Assembly (NCBI GenBank): GCA_012931725.1
Contig: CM022951.1
Span: 14,988,611 to 15,052,610, forward strand
Direction of reading: 5' to 3'
DNA length: 64,000 nucleotides
Source of the DNA: Litsea cubeba
Taxonomy: Eukaryota > Streptophyta > Magnoliopsida > Laurales > Lauraceae
Part shown: positions 22,606-37,600 of the stretch, in pieces
Position numbering within the stretch: the stretch's first letter is position 1
Layout: every line of letters starts with the position of its first letter
Position numbers and translations under genes: made by a program
The notes under the pieces: generated by a model
Seen by the model: the letters and a program-made list of their open reading frames with translations, nothing else
What the model was told of the DNA's origin: nothing
The model's database searches: none

Positions 22606-25600
22606 CTGTCAAAACCAGAGCTCCACCATAAAATTTTCCTGAATTTTCTGATAAGGAAGATTCCAATTTTCATATCTACTTACTCTGCAGGTGAGAACGG
22701 GCGCTCATGTTCTGTGATGGAGGCCAGCAAAGCCTGCAGGAAAGGACAATAATCTCTGAAACAAACTGAAACAGAGGATGGTGCAAGTAGAAATTGAAGC
22801 AGGATAAATTACCTCAAATGGTAAATTTAGAAGCTCATAGTAAGTCCTCACACAGTCTAATCTCTTTTGGACAGCTTCATTGCTGATCGAAGGAATAGCT
22901 GCTAAAGCCTGCAATATTGAAAGTAGTTAATGTAGATTAAGGGCCTGTTTGTTTGCATTGTATCACGTAGGAACTAAATACATAGGAAATCATGGTCAAA
23001 TATCTCCATTGTTCAAGAGGTGAGGGGTGATTGATATAAGGTGGAGATGTAGATGGGACCTTGACTTTCCTAGGTATTGAATTACTAAGGTAGGGTGATG
23101 GCTGGGCATTCATTTCCATCTTCCATTGATTCCGTTTCCATAAAGCGGAGGTTATTTGATGGTCAGTTATGTACATTTGCCTTTTGGGGACCTTGACTTT
23201 CCTAGGTATCGAATTACTAGGTAGGGTGATGGCTGGGTATTCATTTCCATCTTCCATTGATTCAGTTTTTTCCATAAAGTGGAGGTTATTTGACAGTTGT
23301 GCATATTCACCTTTTGGTTTTCCTTTTTAATCACTTCCAACATGAATTCCTATGTATTTTATGCAAACAAACATGACCTAAATAGTTTTCTTTTTCTTAT
23401 GTTAACTAATTTAGATGTCTTTCAAAAAGGCCCCTGTATTTCCAGACCTCAAAAAGGCCACTGTATTTTATATTTATTACTAAACCTCCTTGGTCTGACA
23501 TTGAACAAATAACTGTTAGATTTTATGGACAAATGGAAAAAAAACCATTGCTTAAGCTTAACACATCTTACTAACTCTTTAACTTTTTTTTACCGAAAAA
23601 AAGAAAAAGAAAAAAACCTCAAGTTAGTTGGGCCCACCTGGATGCATGATGACCAAGGGAGGCATGGCCATAGTTACTTAGTTTGCAGTTTGGTTAATTT
23701 GTATTCCTGTTTGCAATTTGTAATTAGGGACTTAGGTTGATCAGAAAATTCGATGGAGTAGGTTCATTTGATTTGCTTCTCAATTTGTTTGATTCGGTTC
23801 AAGTTCATCATATTCGATGAACTAATTTATCTGTGCCAATGCTATTAATCCATCACCAGGGCCCACATCTAAATCCGAACCACTCAAAATAACGGATTGA
23901 TACATTTAATCATACGCGGAATTTTACTTCAATCAGAGTAGGGCACATATTCAGATCGATTACATGTAAAACACATGGTTAAAATAAAAACTAAGGTAAA
24001 ATCACATATTTTACTAGTGAGCAATCTTAAGGTGGGGCCAACTATGGTTGGAGTTAGATATGGATTAGTGCTAATACATAAGGGTCCAGTGCTTTTGAGT
24101 AGCTTGGCCTTTTAGGTAGGCACCACTAGTGGATTTGTAGGACTGGACTTAGAGAACTAAATGAGATTAGTTTGGTAAAAACAGCTTATGTGAATTGAAC
24201 TGTGAATGACTCAAAATGAACTTTTCACAGTTTGAAAGCTTTCTGAGCGAACTAGGGAACTATTGGCATGGAGATGGAAAGACGCCTATGTAGATCAGAA
24301 AAATATGTAATGTCAATCTGATCAAATGATTTCAGCCCACAGTTTCAGTTCCTTGAACTTTAATGGCTACACATTGTGTAAACCTCCTCTGATAAAAATC
24401 CAATGGCGAATAATGTCCAGAAGTGTGAAATGGGATCAGATCCAATCAATGAAGGGGCTGGCTTGTGTGAATGGGTTGGACTGATTAAAAGTGCCCCCCC
24501 CCCCCCCCCCCCCCCCCCCCTCCTATATGAAAGCCCAAAAAGGAGGGTTTGTGAAAAGGGGGCATTTTGAAAAAATCATCTTTAGTCATTTGAGTTTTCC
24601 TTAGAGATAAATTGGTCAAAAACAAAAAATGAACAGTATAGTTGGTTTTACATAGTTTGACCGTTAGTCACGGGAGGTTTTAGTAAAATACAAAGTATAG
24701 GGGCCTTTTAGAGGCTGTGTAAAAATGCAGGGGTGACTTTTTTTTGTAAAAAAAAATTTACAAATGAATATAAATGATAATTTGAAAAATGAATGGAAGT
24801 GAAGTTAATAAAAAAAATTTAAGAAACAGAATTCATTAGGAAAGAGTTGTATAGCAATGATACAAAATGCATAAATGTGGTTGCAGGTCATGAAGTTATG
24901 GTAGAAGAAATTCAAATAACTGAATTTAGCCTTCTTGTGTAAATTTCTCTACAGAAAAATATCTCATCATCTTTTCATAATGTTCTTCGCCATTAAAATC
25001 TATTTTTTAACTAAGAAAATGAAAACGAGTTGACAGCTCCTTTCATTCTCAAATTACAAGTTCATCATCACCACAAGAAATTCTATAAATATCCTGCAAC
25101 TAGTAACTAACTCTCTTAGAACCTGCCAGTGATGTTGGACAGTTTGGAAATGAGTTTGGTGAAAAAAGAGAGAAGTGGTTAAAAATAGGCGGTGAAAATA
25201 CAACTTCTTTCCACTGTATGGCCAAATTTGAAGCTGACACAAAGAAGAGCTGGTGGTGGACAATCCTAAAGAAGTGGAATAGCTGATTGCTGTAATCAGC
25301 AGTTAGAATGTCTGAAGGGAAATGAATGGTTGTGATGTTTTCATAATATAGAGAAATTTCCTACAAAAATACCCACCTGTTCCAATGCAATGGAGTTTCG
25401 GCATATCTGCTGGACACCAAAAAGGTTGATGGACTTCATATCAGCCAATGCCTGCTAAGACATTTGTATCTTAATGAGTAATGAATGACAAATATGATAG
25501 ATTTCCTTTTATGCAAAAATATGACCGATTTAATTTAAAACCAATAATCAGAGGTTTTCAACATTTTCCATAACTATAATCATATCTAAGCAAACCTTGA

Positions 25601-28600
25601 TTGATGCATTAGCTGCTATTCCACAGATTCCACCAAAGATATAATTTCGCTTTACTTCTGCAACAAAAGGTGCCATCTCCTCATCGCGGCGTGTTATCTG
25701 TGGCCACAGGGGAAGCAACTCATATAATTGCAAATTTTATATATTTAGATAAATTATTATATCTAACCAGAATGAAGGATGTAGAACTTATCATAGGATA
25801 TACAGTACAGAAACAAAATGTCACACCTGCACCAATCTAGTGCAGACAATCCCTCAGTGACGCATCTTGTGAATTGACAACACACCCCACTTGAGAAATG
25901 GCAAGAGGCTTTATTTTCCAAGGGCTTTAAAATAAGTCGTACAAAGAGAGAATATATGAATTGAAACTTTAGTTGAGATGTGCATACAGATAAAATGCAT
26001 GTGAAAACTGAAGCTCAAGTGTACCACAAAGAGATTTATTCCAATACCTTGGTTCGATAATTAGTAAGGATGGAGAGATTGAGGAAGATATTATTCTATA
26101 ATTAGTAAGGATGGAGAGATTGAGGAAGATGTCGAACATAGGATAAGAGCGAGATGGTTGAAGTGGAGACCTGATTCTAGAGTGCTTTATGATTGGCGCG
26201 TACCAGCAAGATTGAACTAAGAATTTTACAAGGTGAACTAAATTTTTTTACAAGGCAATGATTAGACCAACTGGGACCAATACAACAGAACGTTGGCTAG
26301 TCAAGAGGCAACACATGCACAAAATGAGGAGCAGAGATATGAATATTGAGATGGATGTGTGGTAAAACTAGGAAAGATAAAATTAGAAATTAGCATATCT
26401 AGGAGCATTTAGTGGTAGCATCAATAGGTGGTAAATTAAAAAAAGACTCGTTTGAGATAATTTGGATATGTCCAACATAAGCTAGTAATGGTGCCACTGA
26501 GGAAAAGTCTTTAGATGAAAGTTGATGGCCCGCCAAGGTAAAGGAGTAGGCCGAAGAGGGCATGGATGGAAATAGTATGGTTGGATCTGAAGAGATGCAA
26601 TCATCAGAGGATTTCGTGTAGGATAGACCAGGAAGGAGAACCATAATTCATGTAGTGTACCCCCCAACGTAGTTAGGACGAGAGAGTGTGTGTGTCTCTC
26701 TATATATATATCTATATAATAAGGGAGCTCAGTTTTTGTATATATTTATATAGGGAGGTGCTCTTGTGAGAGAGACTCACCTTACTATGAGAGATAAGGT
26801 GGGGGTGCTCACATCCATATCCAATGTCAACAACTTAAATGTGAGCCCCCCCACCTTTATCTCTCATAGTAAGGTGAGAGTGTCTCTTCCAAGAGCACCT
26901 CCCATATATATATATATATATATATATATGAGCAGGGCTCTCCTAAGCGGAAGCTTACCTTATCCTAAGCTGGAATAGTGCTGGTGTTGATTTGTGGGAC
27001 CAGCACTATTTCAGCTTAGGAGAGTTGGCCCGTATATATATATATATGTGGAGATGCTCTTATGAGAGATATCTCTCACCTTATATGCGAGATAAGGTGA
27101 GGCCCTCACATCCATATGCCAACAACTTAAATGTGAGGGCTCCCACCCCTATCTCTCATAGTAAGGTGAGAGCATCTCTCATAGGAGCATCTCTCACCTT
27201 ACTATGAGAGATAGGATGGGGGCCCTCACATTTATATCCAATGCCAATAGCTTAACTATGAGGGCCCTCACCCCTATCTGTCATAGTAAGGTGTAGGAGC
27301 ATCTCCCATATATATATATATATATATATATATATGGGTCATGGTCTGCTAAGAGGTACCTCTCATGGATTTGCCTGAGGTAACCTTTTTACCACCACGT
27401 GAGATAGCCCATAATAAATCCAATCCCCTTACACTCACCCATTTTCAGATTAAATCTCATGAAAAATATAACCTACTTAACCAATAAAAACTTAAGGCCT
27501 GTAACCCAACGGTGAGTATAGTTCATTAGGGTGAATGCTAATTCACGAGGGGCTAGTGAGCGTGAGGGGGTTGGATTTATCATGGGGCGTCACACGTGGT
27601 GGTAAAAAGGTCATGTCTCGAGGAAATTTGGATAGGTAGCCCTTACCAGAACATGACCCATGTATGTATGTGTATATAAAGCCTTGATCCGGTACACTAT
27701 GTATGTATCGTAATATGGTATGAGGTAGATGGAACCATCGATCTTGGGGTGTGTGTGTGTGTGTGTGTGTGGGGGGTCCTCGATATTAAAAAGTGGGTAT
27801 GGACAAGTATACAGGGATAGGGGATATCACTTTGCACTTTTGGTAATCTACGACATGGATACAGATACGGGTGCCTTAATTTTTTTTCTGAGACCACTTT
27901 TGAAATAATGAAATTGTCATTGTTTACATTTCTTTCTAACATTTTCTATGTTGAGAAGTACGAAAATTAAAAGAACTAAATGAAATAATGGACTTGGTAA
28001 GTTGGACGTGCCAAAATTGTTCCCAAGAAGTATTGGTGCAGTAGTGGGTACGAATGCAATAGTCGTATCAGTCTGATACGGATACATTGAGCTTGTACAA
28101 GTATCCGGGTAACATAGGTTAGAAGGATCAAGTTTGACTCTGTGAAATTGATCCTTTATTTCGTATCCACAAGCATGCGGAAGGAGATCTCCTACATCTT
28201 AATTTCTTTTTCTCTTTCCTATCTACAGTGTGCAATACTCATTAGGAAATGAGGAAAATGAATATGTACAAAAACTTTTTAAGGATAATGAGGAATTGAA
28301 TAAATAGGTCTTTGTTAAAGATGTATCAAAAACTTTAGTCAAGTAAAGCTCCAAAGTAACCAGAATAATATTCTGACCTGTGCTGTCAGTGAAATAATGA
28401 AATCATCTGGCTCTTCCGCATCTTGGTCCTCTACGTATTCCTGATTGGCCATTTCCTGTGAAAAATAAAATGCATTTAAATGTTATTACCCTAATTCTAC
28501 AAATCATTTCTACGATTCCCAATTAAAAATAACAGACCTGCATATGGAAAATTGTTTCTAACTGCATCTCCACACGTAAAACCTTGAGGCAGTCAATTGC

Positions 28601-31600
28601 CAATCTTCTATATTCATCCGCAAGAGATGCAAGATTCTTTGTAAGCGCACTTTTAGTCCGTGTATGCTGACGATGTTGATGGGTGTGGTTCTCCTCTTCC
28701 ATATGATTTGGTACTTTTAGGGATGTTTGCCCAAACCTATGTTATTGTGTAGGATGGACACCATGTAAGCTGTTTCAGAACAATGCAAGTTCCTATGACA
28801 TTTAACGGTAATATACTTGCAAGACTAACATATTTTACAAAAAATCTGATTTTTAAAAATATGAATAATAAAATAATGTTAATGAGTGATAAATTGCATG
28901 AGACAAACTATTCATTAATTACAAAATGTAGAGCAGGGTGAATATGCCATAGTTACATTCAAATAGGTTGAATAATCTATTTCACTTAGTTTTACTGATT
29001 CTTGGTTTGCCCCTATCAGGTAACCAGAATCTAGAGACAGGAGTTGATTATGACAATTTGGAGATAAGATATGACATATGCAGCTGAGCGGCGCAAACTC
29101 AAAAGTTTACTAGAGGATTAGCCTTCTTCAATTATCAGAATGCATTTATTTGTTCAAAAATAAGACTAAATAAGACTAGTAGTTGAATTGGTTATGGCTT
29201 TATTTAGTTTTTGATTAACTTATTCAGTCCTTTTGAATTAGGCATTTAATTTAAGGATTAGTTTCATTTTTATTAAATGTTTCCTATTTGATTTATGCTG
29301 TGGAATGTGATATGTGTTTACTCATGAAGCGGAATTCATGGGCCCTGGATTTCAGGTTGTGACAGTGGACATGCCACAATTATTTGGGAGGTCGGAGTCG
29401 GAGCAATCTTTTAAAAATGGGACTCGGGCCAACTTCGTTACCCTTTGGACCAATTTGCACTGTAGTTCCAAATAACCTTTCAAAAAATATTAACAATAAA
29501 AAAAAGGAAAAAAAGAAATTATTGTTCTAGGAATCTAGAATTTTAAGACAATTGTATTTTATTTAATAATAATGGATTTAAGTAGCTATAGGCACTCACT
29601 TATACATTTCATTGAGTTGGATGAATATTACCTCTAATCATGCTTAGATCTTTCAAAGAAAATTATGGGTTTTTTTTTTTTTTTAATCTTCCATAATCAG
29701 TGCAAGACATCCCTAAGAGTCTCATTTAGCTTCTCATCATAGAAAAATTTGGGAGTCAGCCAAGTATTGTGCTAAGGGCCCAAAGACTATAGAACTTGGT
29801 TAACTAGAAGACTCGGAGTCATGGTTTAAAAAATCAGTCGAGTTTGAGTCAACTCGGACTTGGCGCTGTCTAGGTCGGGTCATAATATATATAGAAGCCA
29901 ACAACTGGTGCAAAGCTGCCATCGTCTTTGTTTTCTCAATCCCATTGTTAGCGGCAGATAGGTTGTGGGTTTTTTATGGCCTAGGAGGTGGGCTTTTTTC
30001 CTGACCTGGGATGTCGGTTTCTCTTTTCTCTTCTTTTTAATTCCCGTTTCCTGGTGATGTGGCATCTGTGCTGACAGTGCCCTGAAACAGGAACTCCATA
30101 CTTTGCTGTATTTTTGTTATATTGTCTGTCTATAATAGACCAAATCTTGCCTTACCAAAAAAAAAAAAAAATCTAAAATCCTGGACATGGGATAGTCTCA
30201 TCCAATCCATAACATGAAATATCATATTTAATAGTAATATTTTAATGATCCTTTCCATCTTTAGAACATTTCTAAGCTAAAGAAATTATCACTATTTTAT
30301 TTCATTTCTAAAATTTCACAAATGAAAGAGAAAAGGAAAAGAACTTTACAAAATCATAACCTTGGCACAACAGGATATGCTATGATAGTAGGCTAAAAGT
30401 ATCTGTGCAAGACCTTACACTAGTAGCAGTCAAGGTTTAAAAAAGCATTTTGTTGGGGATATCGGTCAGCAGCCAAAACAATTAGTAGCAGTTGTGGAAA
30501 TATGTATCAACATGGCGGTGTGAATTGAAAATGAGGTAAAAAAGATTAAAAAAAAAATTCTAAAAAATTCAGAATAATAGATGTTAGAATTTAATGTTTT
30601 TCTTATGAGTAACTAAGATGGTCGGGACCCCTCATAAAATAATGGTATTGTACTGTTATATTGTAATATCCCATACCACGTGGGGAATTGGGATGGGAAA
30701 CAATTAGTAAAAGGGCATGGGTGGGACCCTTAGACCTTGGCTGTTGTATAAATTAGTTGTTTATGTAAAGTAATAGACCCACAGGACCCACAGGTCAGCT
30801 CAACCTAATGGGTCAGTTTGACCCATGTATTGGGTCAGCCTTGTATGAGTTGTAAACAGATTAGATAGATATTAGTTGCCTTAGTTAAGGCTGTAATTGT
30901 GTAATCAGATCTCTAATGAGATCCTCTAATCTAGGCTTTTGTGTATATATATGTATCATTCGTCCATTGATTGAATACAGAAAAACCATTACAGCTTCTC
31001 TCTCTCTCGTGTATGTTCTGTAACATCTCTGGCTTGGTTCAAGTATATTCTACATGGTATCAGAGCCTTAGAGCACTGATCGTCTATCCATTCCAGCATA
31101 GGAGAAGACCTGTGACGGTTCTGATTGCTTGTAAAAGCACTGTATCGGCTGTGATCAAAGGTGGCCCACCTATTGATCACCCACTGCCCAGAGAAATCCT
31201 CCCATCCTGGTCGACCATCATTCCTGGGAATTATACACATTTTTTCCAGATTTCTTGATCATCTGAGGTAGGCAATTCTCTCTGCTTTGTACTTCTCCCG
31301 TTTGTGCACATAGTTTTCATCACGACCGTCCAATTTTTTGGTATCTCAAGCTTTTATCAAAATTCCACTTGGAGGTGCTTCGGATTTTTGATACAGAGAT
31401 CACTGTGTGATCTGATCTTCATCTTGATCATCCAGTGGGGTCCACAGAGCAAATCTGTGCCCCAAATCAAGGACGCCTGGGCAATTTTTTTTGGTCTTTT
31501 GGACTGGTTTTGATCTGGTTGCTTCCTGTGACTGTATTTCTTCATCTGATCATTCAGCGGGACCCATAGCACTCATCTGTGATCTATTTCAAGTGCCCTG

Positions 31601-34600
31601 GACTTATTTATTTACATTTATTCAAGATCTGTTTTGTTCCTGTGGTTGGATTTCAATTCTGTTTTGGATTTGGGACTGGATTTCACATATATTCAGTCTG
31701 TGATCACTGTGTCTTGCTCAAATGTCTTCTGATAGAACTGTAACGGGTATTACTATTATACTTGATGGCTCAAATTATCCATATTGGTCCCATCTCATGC
31801 AAAATTTCCTCAAGGTCAAAAATTATGGAAATATGTTGCTCAGCAGATCCCTCCACCAGATAGTAAGGATGCTAAGTTTGAGGAATGGGAAGCTTCCATC
31901 GGGAAAATTAATTCTTGGATTGCCAATTCAGTCAATCCATCTATTGGGAATCAATTGGCTAAATTCAATTATCCTAAGGACGCTTGGGATCATTTAGCAA
32001 GGTTATACACTCAGTCTAATGCTGCTCGAAGGTATCAGTTAGAATGGGACATTAAAAATGCAGATCAAGGAAATGACTCCATTCATGATTTCTTCATCAA
32101 AATGACTGCCTTATGGGACCAACTGGCTCTAATGGAACCCAACTTTAAAACAACTGAAGATGCTCACACTTTTGAAGTCTATCGGCAGCAGACTCGTCTT
32201 GTTCAAATTCTTATGGCCCTCCGCCCTGATTTTGAACATGTTCGCGGTCAATTATTACATCGGTCACCACTACCTTTTGTGGATACGGCACTCTCGGAAC
32301 TTTTGGCAGAGGAACAAACTCAGCTTTCTCTTACAAGGAAGAAACATGTGGAACCCACACATGTGCTGTCAGCAAATGTTAGTACCCCAAGGAATGATCG
32401 CTCATTTCCTTCTGGTACCAATGACTTTTGCAATTATTGTAAGAAAGGGCACTGGAAACGGGATTGTCCTACCAGACCCCCAAGGCCAACAGATAAGAAC
32501 AAACCCTCTGGTCAGCAGCCCAATCGTGGTCCCATGCAATCTTATCAACAGCGACCATATGCAGCAAAGTTGCTGAAGATGATAGTTTTCTGCCTCCGCA
32601 ACTGGATCTTACATCTCAGATTCAAGCTATGGTTGATGAGCGCATGCAACAGTTGTTTCTGGCTTCCTCCACTGGTTCTGCCTCTCAGATGGTCACTACA
32701 CCCTCAGCCTCTGGTTCTGCCATGACCATTTCTGGTCCGTCAGGTACTCTTGATTCTACATGGATCTTTGATTCTGGTGCATCCTATCATATGACAAATG
32801 ATGTTTCCATACTTCATAATTGTCATACTCCTGCTAGCTCTCTCACCATCCATACAGCTGATGCCACTCCTCTACCAGTCTCTCTTATTGGCTCTGTTTC
32901 AAATAAGTTGATCTCTCTCACTAATGTTTTGTGTGTTCCTCACCTGTCTATCAACTTAATCTCTGTTAGTCAATTGACTTCGTCTGGATTTCTTGTCTCA
33001 TTTTCTTCTACTGGCTGTTCTGTGCAGGATCCGCGCACCGGGAGACAGATTGGGACCGGCCTTAGGTCAGGAGGACTCTACTATCTCCACTCACTGCATC
33101 TTCCATCTTCCAGCATTTCACCTGCCGCACTCGTTTCATCTACATCACCCTTTGCCCTTTGACACTCTCGTTTAGGACATTTATCTTTAAATAAAATGAA
33201 GCTTTTATTTACTAGTGGTGTATTTGGAAATATTTCTGTATCAGACATTTCTACCTGTTTTGGTTGCCAATTTGGTAAACAACATGCTTTACCTTACAAT
33301 AAAAGCACTTCTTTTACAAATGCTCCTTTTGCTTTGGTACATTCTGATGTCTGGGGACCTGCCTCTCAGCCAACAAAAGGTGGTTCCATTTATTATGTGC
33401 TGTTTATTGATGATTTCACTAGATATACTTGGTTGTATTTAATGAAAAATCGTTCTGAGTTATACAACATCTACACTGCTTTCTCCACCATGGTTTCCAC
33501 TCAATTTAACACGAGGATTAAAATATTCAGGTCTGACTCCGGGGGAGAATACATGTCCCACAAATTCCGTTCTTACCTGACCAGTCAAGGAACTCTAGCT
33601 CAATTATCATGTCCTGCCACACCACAGCAAAATGGTGTAGCAGAACGGAAACACAGACATATCCTAGAAACTGCTAGATCCTTGATTTATTCCTCACATG
33701 TTCCTTTGCAATTTTGGGGGGAAGCAGCCCTGACTGCAATCTATCTGATTAACAGAACACCATCCTCTATATTATCTGGCACATCTCCCTATGAAAAATT
33801 GTTCTCCTGTAAACCTGACTTGTCCTATCTCAAAGTTTTTGGTTGCACCTGTTTTGTTCTGTTACATGATAACGAGAGAACCAAACTTTCCCCAAAATCC
33901 ACTGTCTGTGTCTTTTTAGGGTATGGCATCGAACAGAAAGGCTATCGATGCTATGATCCTAAAACCAATAGGTTACGGGTCTCTCGTAATGTCACCTTCT
34001 TGGAACACATACCTTTCTATTCATTACCTACCCAATCCTCTTCTCCTGCGCAACCTACAGTCTATCCTCTTGATCCCTTTCCAGACCTGTTTCCTTCCGA
34101 TACCCCTTCTACTCCACCCCTGCAGGTATATCATCGCCGGCCCAAACCTCCGTCTGTTCCTTCGGAATCTGCAGCCCCACCTCCTCCTACTGATCATGGG
34201 CCTATCTCCTCTGCTCCAGATGTGCAGGATCCTCCTCAAACTCGAAGGTATCCAGTGCGCACCAGAATCCCTCCCTCTAGATTTGGCTTTGTTTGTACTG
34301 ATCATTTTTCTCCATCATATAAGTCCTTCCTTGCAGCAATTCATACCTTGGCAGAACCACAATCCTATAAGGAGGCCATTGCTCATCCGCACTGGAGGTC
34401 TGCCATCGCAGAAGAACTTGCAGCTTTGCAGAAAACTCAAACATGGGATCTTGTTCCTCTTCCCCCTGGGAAACGGGCCATCGGCTGCAAATGGATATTT
34501 AAGATCAAGACCAAATCTGATGGATCTGTTGATCGATACAAAGCTCGCTTGGTTGCAAAGGGCTACACACAAGAATATGGGGTCGATTATGAGGAGACTT

Positions 34601-37600
34601 TTGCTCCAGTTGCTAAGATGACAACTGTTCGTACTTTTATCTATGTTGCCGCTGCTAGGCATTGGCCACTCTATCAGCTTGATGTCAAGAATGCATTTTT
34701 GAATGGATTTCTTCAGGAAGAAATATATATGCATCCTCCTCCAGGCGTCGTGAGACCTCCTCATTCTGTGTGTTGACTCAAACGTGCTTTATATGGACTC
34801 AAACAAGCCCCTCGTGCTTGGTTTGAACGGTTTAGCACCAGCATTATCAGCATTGGGTTTTCTCAGAGTACTCATGATTCCGCTCTCTTCACTCGCTACT
34901 CACGATCTGGCTGTGTTTTCCTGTTACTCTATGTCGATGATATGATTATCACTGGCAATGATGCTACTGGTATTTTATCCTTGAAGAATTTTCTTCATCG
35001 ACAGTTTGAGATGAAAGATTTGGGCCATCTGCGTTACTTTCTGGGCATTAAGGTTGCCTACTCTCCCGAAGGATATCTTTTGTCGCAAACAAAATACTGC
35101 AATGAAGTTCTCCAAAGAGCTGGCCTCACAGATCTTAAGCATGTCTCTACTCCTATTGAACATAATTTGAAGCTTCGAACTACTGATGGAGATCTTCTTT
35201 CTGATCCGACTCGCTATCGTGAGGTGGTCGGTTGCTTGGTTTATCTTACCATTACCAGACCAGATATTGCCTATGCGGTACATGTGGTAAGCCAATTTGT
35301 TGCGCAACCCACTCATCTTCATTGGGCTGCTGTACTGCGTATATTGAGATACTTACAAGGAAGTACCAACCGCGCCCTCCTTTTTTCCTCCAGTCCGAAT
35401 CTGACTCTGCGTTGCTATTCTGATTCCGATTGGGCAGGCGATGTCAATGACCGTCGCTCTACAACAGGCTTCTCTATTTTTCTTGGCTCCTCTCTCATCT
35501 CTTGGAAGAGCAAGAAACAAGAAGTTGTATCACGGTCATCCACTGAAGCTGAATATCGTGCTATATCTCACACTACTGCTGAAATCATTTGGCTTCGCTG
35601 GTTACTTAGAGATTTAGGAGTTCTAGTTCCTAAATCTACCCCTCTCTATACGGACAGTGAAAGTGCACGGAAACTGGCAACAAATGATGTCTTCCATGAA
35701 CGATCCAAACATCTTGAAGTTGACTGTCATTTCATTCGTCAACATGTTCGGAGTGATACTATAAAGCTCTTCCAGATTTCATCAGCGGCTCAAATAACAG
35801 ATTTTTTCACCAAAAGTCACTCAGCATCTCGTTTTTCGGAGCTAGTTTCCAAGCTCTCGATGGTCACATTCTCCCATCCAAAGCTTGAGAGGGGGTGTAA
35901 AGTAATAGACCCACAGGACCCACAGGTCAGCTCAACCTAATGGGTCAGTTTGACCCATGTATTGGGTCAGCCTTGTATGAGTTGTAAACAGATTAGATAG
36001 ATATTAGTTGCCTTAGTTAAGGCTGTAATTGTGTAATCAGATCTCTAATGAGATCCTCTAATCTAGGCTTTTGTGTATATATATGTATCATTCGTCCATT
36101 GATTGAATACAGAAAAACCATTACAGCTTCTCTCTCTCTCGTGTATGTTCTGTAACATCTCTGGCTTGGTTCAAGTATATTCTACAGTTTAATCCTTAAT
36201 GGATTAGAAGAAGCCACGTGGGTTAATCTTAGGATTAGAAGAAGACTTGTACATCAACTTGACTTAGTGGCTTACATGAGTTGTATTTTGAGGAGAGCTC
36301 TAAGTTCTGTGTAAAGGACTCTACATTCACCTATCGTGCATTATAAATAAGCAACCATCGACCCTAGTAGTATCATTCAATCTTCTCCTTCTTTCCTTTG
36401 AGAGAAAATCTGAGGAGGGTCTTGTGGCTGAAACTCAGGAGAAGAAGGCAATCAGTGAAGGAGCGATTAGCGGATGTCCTATTCGCGCCCTCACATCGCG
36501 AACGCAATGATCACATACCGGAGGTGCGTGGATCTTCCTAAATACCCTAGATGATTTATTTAGATGACCGTCAATAGTGATGTGATTTTTCTGTAACCAT
36601 GGAGTAGACATAAAATCTGTTTGAGTCGAGGGAATCATGTATGAATGGCTGTTAGAATGTTACAATTGATATGGAGTGCGAATTCATGAACACCCATCGA
36701 ATGGATGTGAAATTGGTGAAAACAGAGGCCTGGCATTAATGGAACATATTGACATTGAGGGATTGTGGGACCCTGTGGCCCACCAGGTGGAAGATCTGGT
36801 CCAGAGATCTGAAGGGGGACCCTTGGGTGACCCTTAGGGTGGATGACCCATGAAGAGTGGGACCCATCTGGGCCATCATCCAGTTGATTGAGTAAAGACA
36901 GCGGCAGTTTTTGCACAAATCTGGTGGACTGTCGACAGCCCTTGTAGGATCTTAGGGTTGACTTGATGAGTAATCAGAACCCCACATCTGATCAGGGGCC
37001 CAGGGGCGACCTTGGTAGGGGTGGACCCATGAGTAGTTGACCCCATCTGACCTGTAATCAATCAGATAAAGGGCTGCAGGCGTGAGTCGTGTAAAGATCA
37101 ACAGATCCTTGTATTGAAGAAGATGAAGAATAAGAGAGAGAGAGTGGAGAGATTGTGGAATTTGTCGTATCCCAAAGGGGGGATCGACTGTTGCTCTTTA
37201 TACACAGAGTATTGCTCATTACAGCCTATGATTGATCCTAATTACATGCGTATATAAGTAAAAAAAGGAAAGAATATAAAATTGATTGGATATCATACAA
37301 CTATACAATGTTGACCAAATCTAAGAGATCCCACACGTGGGTTTGAATCTTTGGGCCTCTTAGTCATGGGCCTTGAGAGATGGGCCTGCTTCTTTGTTTG
37401 TGTTTCTACACTCTCCCTCAAACTGATGCAGTGGTTTGCCAAGAAGCATCAATTTGGAAAGAATGGAATCATGACGATCGCGGGGCAAGCCCTTGGTGAA
37501 CACATCTGCCAGTTGTTCAAATGAAGAGATATAGGGTAGACTGATATCTTCACAGACAAAGTACTGATGGATAAAGTGACGGTCAATTTTAATGTGCTTA

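Larger units (their letters stand above)
30764..36186 (+). mobile_element. Complete Ty1-copia LTR retrotransposon, 5,423 bp, with a defective gag-pol
   Basis: Two 291-bp LTRs (30764-31054 and 35896-36186) appear identical base for base. The element is flanked by a perfect 5-bp target duplication GTTTA (30759-30763 and 36187-36191). A primer binding site directly follows the 5' LTR and a purine tract precedes the 3' LTR. The internal order gag, protease, integrase, reverse transcriptase, RNase H is Ty1-copia. It is nested inside the Tekay-like solo LTR, itself in a SEC8 intron and antisense to SEC8. Identical LTRs indicate very recent insertion. Confidence 0.95.
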
